This document shows, piece by piece, positions 1-5,083 of a stretch of DNA of 6,145 nt (its first letter is position 1; each line of letters starts with the position of its first letter). Both the position numbers and the translations under genes were made by a program. Below the pieces are notes generated by a model. It did no database searches, was not told the origin of the DNA, and worked only from the letters and a program-made list of their open reading frames with translations. Source of the DNA: JBEVMS01 sp040508515 (GTDB lineage: Bacteria > Pseudomonadota > Gammaproteobacteria > Xanthomonadales > Rhodanobacteraceae); NCBI GenBank assembly GCA_040508515.1, contig JBEVMS010000141.1:1-6145 (forward strand), given 5' to 3'.

Positions 1-190
1 TATCCACGACCCCACGACAATTCCGTCCCCTGAGGTCATCTTAGCCCCGCATGGTTGCCATCGCACAGGTCCGGGCCGATGGCATCTCACGCAGCATCGA
101 TCCGCCGCTACCGTCGTCGTACACTTGGCAGCCCCGAGCACGCCGCGCGTGCTGGCTACCACCGTGCCCCGCCGTAGCGCCCGCCCCCCA

Positions 191-197
191 AGAAGGA
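191..197 (+). promoter_or_regulatory. Shine-Dalgarno site setting the SDR start
   Basis: The sequence AGAAGGA lies 6 nt before the ATG at 204. It decides the start, because the frame is open for 51 more codons upstream (to an ATG at 51) but that stretch is Pro/Arg-rich, unlike any SDR N-terminus, and the Rossmann fold begins directly after residue 10 of the 204 start. The rest of 1-203 shows no gene or promoter that I can support. Confidence 0.8.
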
Positions 198-203
198 TCA
201 ACC

Positions 204-1055
204 ATGACTCATCCTGCTCTCGTTCCTGGCGCCGTTGCCGTCATCACCGGCGGCGCGGCCGGTATCGGTTTGGCTGCGGCCAAACGCTTCGCCCAGTTGG
301 GTATGCGCGTCTGCATCGCCGACCTGGATGCCGGACATCTGGATAAGGCCGCCGCCGCGTTGAGCGCGCTTGCCGCCAACGGCGCCGACGACGTGTTGGC
401 CGTGGTCACCGATATCAGCCGCAACGAGGATCTGCACCAGCTCAAGGCCGCGGTGGATGCGCGCTTCGGCGGCACCGATGTACTGATGAATAACGCCGGC
501 ATCCAAACGGGCAGCAGCATGTTCTCCGCAGAAAACTGGCAGCGCATCCTCGACGTCAATCTGTGGGGCGCAATCCGTGCCACGCAGTTGTTCGTGCCGG
601 CGATGCTCGGTCGCGGGCGACCCGGTCTGGTGATCAACAGCGGCTCCAAGCAAGGCATCACCACGCCGCCCGGCGACCCGGCCTACAACGTTTCCAAAGC
701 GGCCTTGAAGGCGTTCACCGAAGCGTTGCAGCACGAGCTGCGCAATACGCCAGGGTCCAAGCTGAGCGCGCATCTGCTGATTCCCGGCTTCGTGTTCACC
801 GAGCTGACCCGTAACGGTCGCAGCGAAAAACCCGCAGGTGCATGGACGCCGGAACAGACCTCCGATTTCATGTTCGAACGCCTGGACGCCGGCGATTTCT
901 ACATTCTGTGCCCGGACAACGACGTGCCGCGCGCGCTGGACGAAAAACGCATCCTCTGGGCCGCTGGCGATATCGTGGAGAACCGCCCGCCGCTCTCGCG
1001 CTGGCACGCCGATTACACTGAAGCGTTCGCCGCCTATCTCAAGCAGCCGCGCTGA
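204..1055 (+). CDS. Short-chain dehydrogenase/reductase (classical SDR, NAD(P)-dependent)
   Basis: A 283-residue cytoplasmic oxidoreductase of the classical SDR family, using NAD(H) or NADP(H) to interconvert an alcohol and a carbonyl. Visible motifs, in order, are the dinucleotide-binding TGGAAGIG (residues 15-22), an acidic residue at the end of the second strand (D40, which in this family usually favours NAD), the adenine-contacting D70, NNAG (96-99), N119, the catalytic serine S148, the YNVSK active-site pair Y161 and K165, and the PG motif (194-195). All four catalytic positions (N, S, Y, K) are present, so the enzyme should be active. The C-terminal 80 residues, which set substrate specificity, include a WTPEQTSDF segment that I cannot tie to a known substrate. 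Length is slightly above the usual 250-residue SDR. The start at 204 follows the AGAAGGA site. It stands alone: the next gene begins 323 bp downstream under its own leader. Confidence 0.93.
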   Translation: MTHPALVPGAVAVITGGAAGIGLAAAKRFAQLGMRVCIADLDAGHLDKAAAALSALAANGADDVLAVVTDISRNEDLHQLKAAVDARFGGTDVLMNNAGIQTGSSMFSAENWQRILDVNLWGAIRATQLFVPAMLGRGRPGLVINSGSKQGITTPPGDPAYNVSKAALKAFTEALQHELRNTPGSKLSAHLLIPGFVFTELTRNGRSEKPAGAWTPEQTSDFMFERLDAGDFYILCPDNDVPRALDEKRILWAAGDIVENRPPLSRWHADYTEAFAAYLKQPR

Positions 1056-1066
1056 TCTTCGTTCGA

Positions 1067-1130
1067 CGCGGCGGGATGGGCGCGACTCCCGTGTCGCCGC
1101 GAGTGTGCCGCATGATGTCGAGCGGCACGC
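1067..1130 (+). other. Two consecutive hairpins downstream of the SDR gene
   Basis: Beginning 12 nt after the SDR stop, CGCGGCG (1067-1073) pairs perfectly with CGCCGCG (1095-1101). Immediately after it, positions 1103-1111 pair with 1122-1130 (nine pairs, one of them G-U) around a 10-nt loop. Neither stem is followed by a T-tract, so neither is a standard intrinsic terminator. They could act as a 3' end-stabilising structure, or mark a weak or Rho-assisted end of the SDR transcript. The pairing is seen; the role is inferred. Confidence 0.4.
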
Positions 1131-1145
1131 GATAACGCCCTCGCC

Positions 1146-1172
1146 TTTAACTTCTTGCGATACCGTGATAAT
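1146..1172 (+). promoter_or_regulatory. Possible sigma-70 promoter of the mntP leader
   Basis: GATAAT at 1167-1172 matches the -10 consensus at five of six positions. The best -35 candidate is poor: TTTAAC at 1146-1151 with a short 15-nt spacer. Transcription from near 1179 would give a leader of about 200 nt that begins some 30 nt before the riboswitch core, which fits a riboswitch-controlled mRNA. The surroundings are locally AT-rich in an otherwise GC-rich region. This is an inference from motif and position only. Confidence 0.35.
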
Positions 1173-1210
1173 TTGCGCGCCGGTGGCGTGATCCACCGAA
1201 TACGTTTCAC

Positions 1211-1313
1211 ACCCTTTGGGGAGTAGCCTGCTTCGCCGTGCGAAGCGTCCTCGTCAACATACTCGGCAAACTGCCGTGGCGAAGACACCGATCCTGGTTG
1301 GCGAGACCAACGG
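1211..1313 (+). ncRNA. yybP-ykoY manganese riboswitch (mntP leader aptamer)
   Basis: A cis-acting RNA that binds Mn(II) and controls the exporter gene that follows. The family's conserved blocks are present in the right order: GGGGAGTAGC (1218-1227), CGTCAACATACTCG (1252-1265) carrying the metal-sensing loop, and GCGAGACC (1301-1308). The closing helix P1 forms between CCTTTGG (1213-1219) and CCAACGG (1307-1313), with six of seven pairs. A second hairpin forms between GCTTCG (1230-1235) and CGAAGC (1241-1246), and a further one between CGGCA (1264-1268) and TGCCG (1272-1276). Its place 66 nt before an mntP gene is the textbook setting for this class. Binding of Mn(II) is known for the family and is not shown here. 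Confidence 0.93.
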
Positions 1314-1327
1314 CTGACGGCGCCAGT

Positions 1328-1373
1328 GAGGTTGGGCGCGCCGTGCGCCGTTGCGCCGTGCCCGACCTTTAGG
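1328..1373 (+). promoter_or_regulatory. Expression-platform hairpin and SD of mntP
   Basis: Positions 1328-1337 (GAGGTTGGGC) pair with 1360-1369 (GCCCGACCTT) over ten contiguous pairs, two of them G-U. The stem can extend inward through 1338-1340/1357-1359 and 1342-1345/1352-1355. It ends two nucleotides before the only SD-like element, AGG at 1371-1373, five nucleotides from the mntP ATG. Three copies of GCGCCGT (1338-1344, 1345-1351, 1353-1359) fill the upper part. Only three T residues follow the stem, so translational control or a weak terminator are both possible. The 5' arm overlaps GTTGG (1331-1335), which can instead pair with the P1 strand CCAAC (1307-1311), giving a route to couple ligand binding with this hairpin. 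Confidence 0.55.
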
Positions 1374-1378
1374 CTTCC

Positions 1379-1942
1379 ATGAATTGGTTATCGATCCTGC
1401 TGCTCGGCTTGGCCATGTCCACCGATGCCTTCGCCGCCGCCATCGGCAAAGGCGCGGCCATGACCAAGCCACGCTTGTCCGAGGCTCTCAAGGCCGGGCT
1501 GATCTTCGGCGTGATCGAGGCCATCACGCCGCTGCTGGGGTGGCTGCTGGGGCTGACCGCCTCGCGCTTCGTCTCCACCTGGGACCATTGGCTCGCTTTC
1601 GGCCTACTGCTTGGACTGGGCCTGCACATGATTTACAACGGCATCCGACCCACCCAGGCCGATACGGGTCAAGCACGCCAGCATGGCCTGCTGGCGCTGG
1701 CGTTGACCGGCGTCTCCACCAGCATCGACGCCCTGGCAGTGGGCGTCACGCTGGCCTTTGTCGATGTGCACATCGGCATCGTCGCGGCGGTGATCGGCGT
1801 GTGCACCTTCGGCATGGTCACCCTGGGCATCATGCTCGGTCGCGCGCTGGGAGCGATGGTCGGCAAGAGCGCTGAGATCGTCGGCGGATTGATCTTGATC
1901 GGTGTCGGCAGCGCGGTGCTCTACGAACATTTGATCAGTTGA
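1379..1942 (+). CDS. mntP: Manganese efflux pump MntP
   Basis: A 187-residue inner-membrane exporter of Mn(II), formerly YebN/DUF204, that protects cells from excess manganese. The protein is the usual family length and is built as two related halves of three membrane helices. Each half opens with the signature aspartate motif: MSTDAFAAAIGKG (residues 13-25, D16) and STSIDALAVGV (113-123, D117), which in the family are important for transport. The first half continues with SEALKAGLIFG, very like the E. coli protein, and the second ends with KSAEIVGGLILIGVG. A short charged loop (about 89-102) separates the halves. The SD is weak (AGG, 1371-1373), as expected for a leader-controlled start. The yybP-ykoY riboswitch upstream independently supports the identity. 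The stop lies 78 bp from the convergent neighbour. Confidence 0.97.
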   Translation: MNWLSILLLGLAMSTDAFAAAIGKGAAMTKPRLSEALKAGLIFGVIEAITPLLGWLLGLTASRFVSTWDHWLAFGLLLGLGLHMIYNGIRPTQADTGQARQHGLLALALTGVSTSIDALAVGVTLAFVDVHIGIVAAVIGVCTFGMVTLGIMLGRALGAMVGKSAEIVGGLILIGVGSAVLYEHLIS

Positions 1943-1988
1943 GCTTGGCCTTCCATTGACGCTCGCCACGAGTGGCGCGATCAGCTCA
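1940..1988. other. Nested inverted repeat between convergent mntP and the flippase-like gene
   Basis: TGAGCT (1940-1945, including the mntP stop codon) is perfectly complementary to AGCTCA (1983-1988). Inside it, CGCCA (1964-1968) and TGGCG (1973-1977) form a hairpin with a CGAG loop. There is no T-tract on either strand, so a bidirectional terminator is possible but not demonstrated. It is the only structure visible in the 78-bp gap. Confidence 0.3.
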
Positions 1989-2020
1989 CTTCGCCTGAAG
2001 CAAAAGTCGCCGAACCGACC

Positions 2021-3016
2021 CTATCCATCTCCGCGCTGCTGGAAACGCATGCCGCGCCGCACAGCCAGTTCGAACACGCCCAGCGCCAGCGTGCCGAGCA
2101 TGAACGGCAGCAGGTTGTAGGTCACCCGGTAACATATCAGCGCCATCAGCAGATCAGCCCGCGCCGGCGCGGGAAATGCGGCCAGCATGATCGCTTCGAA
2201 CACGCCGATGCCGCCGGGCGTGTGGCTCAGGATGCCGGTTACCACCGCACCGACGTAGATGGGCAGAAAATCGATGAACGGCGGCGCGATCGGCGCTGGC
2301 AACAGCACGTACAAGGCACCGATCGCACCGGCCATTTCCAGGGCGCCCACCAGCATCTGCAAGGCCGCGGTGCCGGCGCTGGGAAACACCAGATGCCACT
2401 GCCACAAGCGCAGCTGGCGTGGCCGGCGCGCCAGCCACACCAGCAGGCCGAGCAAGCCCAGCGCCATCACGATGCCCGGCCCACGACCCCAGCCGGCGGC
2501 GATGCTCGGCTGCCAGCACAGCGCCGCGGTGATGCTGATCGCAAACCCCATCGCCACGCCAAGCCCCGCCAACGCCACGATGCGCGCGATGTCACCGCCG
2601 TCGATGCCCGCGGCGATATAGATTCGATAGCGCACCGCGCCGCCGGTGATCGCGTGAAAACCCAACGTGTTGGACACCGCCTGCGTCACCGCGCCCGCGA
2701 ACGCCGACAGCCGCATCGAGACACGCCGACCGACCACCACGCGCGCGGCGATCACATCGAACAGCGCCAGCATCCACAGGCTGATCGCCGATGCCGCCAG
2801 CGAAGCGGCAATGCGATGCGCCGGCAATTGCGACCACGCACGCGCCACATCAGACCACGCAATCACACTTAAATAACGATGCAGCAACCAAGTCATCACT
2901 CCCAGCAGAGCTAGCGAGATCAGCCAGCCCAGCGAGCGCAACCCATGCCGCGACGCCATCGCCCGCATGGTTTTCGATGACAGGGATGATGGCGGCTGGT
3001 GAGGCGCGATGGTCAT
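2021..3016 (-). CDS. MprF/YbhN-type integral membrane protein (LPG synthase transmembrane domain, stand-alone)
   Basis: A 331-residue multi-pass inner-membrane protein of the lysylphosphatidylglycerol-synthase TM family (UPF0104/YbhN-like). About eight hydrophobic segments can be counted, the first near residues 28-47 after a short basic N-terminus. Two family hallmarks are clear: SNTLGFHAITGGAVRYRIY (115-133) and SHTPGGIGVFEA (264-275), which correspond to conserved stretches of the flippase half of MprF. The cytoplasmic aminoacyl-transferase half of MprF is absent: the frame ends with a short basic tail after the last helix. A role in moving or remodelling a lipid is plausible from the family, but the substrate is unknown. 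The ATG at 3016 is preferred because GGAGAG lies just upstream; a TTG one codon earlier would be too close to it. It is convergent with mntP and divergent from the DUF2383 gene. Confidence 0.85.
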   Translation of the reverse strand: MTIAPHQPPSSLSSKTMRAMASRHGLRSLGWLISLALLGVMTWLLHRYLSVIAWSDVARAWSQLPAHRIAASLAASAISLWMLALFDVIAARVVVGRRVSMRLSAFAGAVTQAVSNTLGFHAITGGAVRYRIYIAAGIDGGDIARIVALAGLGVAMGFAISITAALCWQPSIAAGWGRGPGIVMALGLLGLLVWLARRPRQLRLWQWHLVFPSAGTAALQMLVGALEMAGAIGALYVLLPAPIAPPFIDFLPIYVGAVVTGILSHTPGGIGVFEAIMLAAFPAPARADLLMALICYRVTYNLLPFMLGTLALGVFELAVRRGMRFQQRGDG

Positions 3017-3019
3017 CAA

Positions 3020-3025
3020 CTCTCC
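3020..3025 (-). promoter_or_regulatory. Shine-Dalgarno site of the MprF-like gene
   Basis: On the minus strand GGAGAG precedes the start. GGAG sits 5 nt from the ATG at 3016 but only 2 nt from the in-frame TTG at 3019, which favours the ATG. Confidence 0.7.
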
Positions 3026-3132
3026 AGAGGCGGAAAAGCCACGGAGCCTAGCCGTTTTGCCCCGCGACGTCAGCCGATGGGCCTACGTGCGCGCGGCTTG
3101 TGGTAGGCATCACGTTTATGAACGCAGGCACG

Positions 3133-3165
3133 CGTGAATGGATATCTTCGTATCTTTTCACGAAG
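3133..3165. promoter_or_regulatory. Overlapping inverted repeats upstream of the DUF2383 gene
   Basis: In the 226-bp divergent intergenic region, CTTCGT (3146-3151) is the inverted complement of ACGAAG (3160-3165) with an 8-nt spacer, and CGTGAA (3133-3138) is the inverted complement of TTCACG (3157-3162). The two right arms share ACG at 3160-3162, so as RNA the two stems exclude each other; as DNA they could be operator half-sites. No convincing -35/-10 pair was found near them. Pairing is seen; function is open. Confidence 0.35.
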
Positions 3166-3242
3166 TGGCTTCAACCGCGCCGATACAGTTGCCAAGCATC
3201 GTCGCATCGGGCGGCGATGCCATCATTGAGACGAGAACTGTT

Positions 3243-3692
3243 ATGAGCCAGGAACACGATATCAAAGTACTCAACGGCCTGATCGAAACCACGATTGACA
3301 GCGCCGAGGGTTACGATGAGGCGGCCAAAGACTCACAGGGCGCTCAATTTACCGGCACATTCCAGAGCCGTGCCGGCGAGCGTCGCCAGGTAGCTCGCAG
3401 CCTGCAGCAAGCCGTGTCTTCGTTGGGCGGCAAAGCCGATACCGACGGCAGCATGTTGGCCTCGGCACATCGCGCTTTTCTCAGCCTGCGCAACAGTCTG
3501 AGCAAAGGCGACACAGCGGTGGTCGACGAAGTCGAGCGCGGCGAAGACCATATCAAGCACAAGTTTGAAGACGCATTGAAAGATGCCGAACTCACCGCAC
3601 CGACGCGTGCGCTGATCGAGAAGGCTTATGTCTCGGTCAAGGCGGGGCACGACCAGATGCGCGACTTGAAGCATTCGATCCACCGCTCGTAA
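3243..3692 (+). CDS. PA2169-type four-helix-bundle protein (DUF2383)
   Basis: A 149-residue soluble, charged and almost wholly helical protein of the DUF2383/PA2169 family, often linked to stress or stationary phase but without a defined biochemical function. The N-terminal stretch HDIKVLNGLIETTIDSAEGY (residues 5-24) is the family signature, followed by a central segment (about 42-60) and by ERGEDHIKHKFEDAL (98-112) near the C-terminal helix. The fold is ferritin-like by family assignment. E15, E22, E98, E101 and H103 are visible candidates for metal contacts, but binding is not established. The start at 3243 is chosen because family members begin a few residues before the signature. An ATG at 3138 in the same frame would add 35 residues with no family resemblance. 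The SD is weak. It is monocistronic: a strong terminator follows at 3773. Confidence 0.88.
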   Translation: MSQEHDIKVLNGLIETTIDSAEGYDEAAKDSQGAQFTGTFQSRAGERRQVARSLQQAVSSLGGKADTDGSMLASAHRAFLSLRNSLSKGDTAVVDEVERGEDHIKHKFEDALKDAELTAPTRALIEKAYVSVKAGHDQMRDLKHSIHRS

Positions 3693-3710
3693 TCGCTTGT
3701 AATCGCTCGT
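3684..3710 (+). repeat. Short tandem repeat of a decamer at the DUF2383 stop codon
   Basis: The unit CGCTYGTAAT occurs at 3684-3693 and 3694-3703, and the first seven bases recur at 3704-3710, about 2.7 copies. The first copy contains the stop codon TAA (3690-3692). It looks like a slippage product. Confidence 0.7.
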
Positions 3711-3724
3711 CGGGCACGGCGCAT

Positions 3725-3738
3725 CCGTGCTTGCACGG
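3725..3738 (+). other. Small GC-rich hairpin in the DUF2383 3' region
   Basis: CCGTG (3725-3729) pairs with CACGG (3734-3738) around a CTTG tetraloop. There is no T-tract after it; the true terminator lies 35 nt downstream. It may simply stabilise the 3' end. Confidence 0.3.
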
Positions 3739-3772
3739 GCGCAGCACGGGCGGCATAGAACGGGCACTCTCT

Positions 3773-3803
3773 AAGGCCGACGGCATTCCGACGGCCTTTT
3801 TTT
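3773..3803 (+). terminator. Rho-independent terminator of the DUF2383 gene
   Basis: AAGGCCG (3773-3779) pairs with CGGCCTT (3792-3798). After one A-A mismatch the stem continues with CGG (3781-3783) and CCG (3788-3790), closing a CATT loop. A run of seven T residues (3797-3803) follows at once. On the opposite strand the sequence after the stem is not T-rich, so it serves the plus-strand transcript and not dapE. Confidence 0.93.
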
Positions 3804-3870
3804 GCGGTTGATTACAGACCCTAGCGAAGTGCGCAATGGCCGCCAAGTGGGTGAGTGCCGCGTGGCCGGC

Positions 3871-5013
3871 TCAACCCAATAAGCCCAATAAGCGCTGACA
3901 CAGCGCCCGATAAAGTTGAGGCAGGCGTTCCAGATCGGTCACCGCCACGCATTCGTCCACTTGATGGATGGTGGCGTTGACCGGGCCCAACTCGATCACC
4001 TCCGCACCCAGCGGTGCGATGAAACGGCCGTCCGAGGTGCCGCCGCCGGTGCTCTGCTCCGGCTCGATCGCGCAGTAGTCCCGGCACACCTCCAGCGCCG
4101 CCTGGCGCAGCCGTCCACCCGGCGGGGTCAGGAACGGCTCGCCCGAAAGATTCCAGGTCAATTGATAATCCAGGCCATGTTTGGCCAGGATCGCTTCGGT
4201 GCGCGCACGCAGATCCTCGGCGCGACTGGCGGTGCTGAAGCGAAAATTGAACAGCGCGCTCAAGACCCCGGGGATCACGTTGCCCGCGCCGGTGCCGGCG
4301 TTGAGATTGGATACCTGGAACGAGGTTGGCGGGAAGTCGGCGTTACCCGCGTCCCAATGCTCGGCCGCCAGTTCGGCCAGCGCGGGTGCGAAACGATGGA
4401 TCGGGTTGCTGGCCTGCTCCGGATAGGCCACATGCCCTTGCACCCCACGCACACTCAGCGTGCCGGACAGCGAGCCACGCCGCCCAACCCGAATCAGATC
4501 ACCCAGCCTCGTCTTGGACGAGGGCTCACCCACCACGCACCAATCGATGCGTTCATCCGTGGCCCGAAAATGCTCGGCCACGCGGCGCACACCGTCGAGG
4601 TTGGTCGGACCTTCCTCGTCGCTGGTCAACAACAGCCCGACCCGGCCGGCGTGATCAGGCTCGGTCGCGACAAACTCCTCCAACGCGATCACCATCGCCG
4701 CCACCGAGCCTTTCATGTCGGCCGCGCCACGGCCGTATAGAAGGCCATCTCGAATCGTCGGCTGGAACGGTGGACTCTGCCACGCCGCCTCCGGGCCGCT
4801 CGGTACTACGTCGGTATGACCGAGAAAAGCCAACGTGGCGCCACCCGTGCCGTGCGTGGCCCACAGATTGTCCACCTCACCGTAGCGCAGTCGTTGCACG
4901 CTGAAGCCGGCGCGATCCAGCCGCGCGGCGATCAATGCCTGGCAACCGGCGTCCTCAGGCGTGACCGACCGGCGCGCGATCAAATCCAGGGTAAGTTCGA
5001 GTACGGCAGACAT
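3871..5013 (-). CDS. dapE: Succinyl-diaminopimelate desuccinylase DapE
   Basis: A 380-residue cytoplasmic, di-zinc M20 metallohydrolase that converts N-succinyl-LL-2,6-diaminopimelate to LL-diaminopimelate and succinate, giving precursors for lysine and peptidoglycan. All metal and catalytic residues known from Haemophilus DapE are visible: H66 and D68 (GHTD), the bridging D99 (GAADMKG), the general base E133 with E134 (SDEEG), E163 (VGEP) and H350 (ATIHQVDE). The lid/dimerisation domain runs roughly from residue 178 to 292 and carries H194 (GHVAYPE) and GTGAGNVIPG (240-249). The substrate-binding STGGGTSDGRF stretch is at 321-331. Length is normal for the family. On the minus strand GAGG ends 7 nt before the ATG. 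It follows the VIT-type gene by 70 bp on the same strand, with no terminator seen between, so partial co-transcription is possible. No terminator for dapE itself is recognised. Confidence 0.98.
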   Translation of the reverse strand: MSAVLELTLDLIARRSVTPEDAGCQALIAARLDRAGFSVQRLRYGEVDNLWATHGTGGATLAFLGHTDVVPSGPEAAWQSPPFQPTIRDGLLYGRGAADMKGSVAAMVIALEEFVATEPDHAGRVGLLLTSDEEGPTNLDGVRRVAEHFRATDERIDWCVVGEPSSKTRLGDLIRVGRRGSLSGTLSVRGVQGHVAYPEQASNPIHRFAPALAELAAEHWDAGNADFPPTSFQVSNLNAGTGAGNVIPGVLSALFNFRFSTASRAEDLRARTEAILAKHGLDYQLTWNLSGEPFLTPPGGRLRQAALEVCRDYCAIEPEQSTGGGTSDGRFIAPLGAEVIELGPVNATIHQVDECVAVTDLERLPQLYRALCQRLLGLLG

Positions 5014-5083
5014 CAGAATTCCTCGCCAGCGACGGCTTTGCGGTTACGGTGAGAAAACGCGTGACGGACGTATCGCCCACCAC

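Noticed and set aside
51..203. N-terminal extension of the SDR or a separate small gene
   Set aside because: No SD before 51, no SDR similarity, and a good SD precedes the ATG at 204.
198..1196. A 332-codon open frame on the minus strand
   Set aside because: It lies opposite the SDR gene, which has all family motifs; its translation is Arg/Gly/His-rich with no domain, as expected for an antisense frame in GC-rich DNA.
1351..1875. A frame starting with TTG that overlaps mntP
   Set aside because: Low-complexity Arg/His/Gly translation in a different frame from the clear MntP protein.
2222..2872. A 216-codon open frame on the plus strand
   Set aside because: It is antisense to the MprF-like membrane gene and very rich in Arg, Gln and His, with no recognisable domain.
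3138..3242. N-terminal extension of the DUF2383 protein from the ATG at 3138
   Set aside because: The added 35 residues are unlike the family, whose members start just before the HDIKVLNGLI motif, and the stretch contains the inverted repeats.
3916..4740. A 274-codon open frame on the plus strand
   Set aside because: It is antisense to dapE, whose complete metal-ligand set proves the minus strand codes.
5014..5083. Terminator or promoter between the VIT gene and dapE
   Set aside because: No stable stem with T-tract and no convincing -35/-10 pair could be found on the minus strand.
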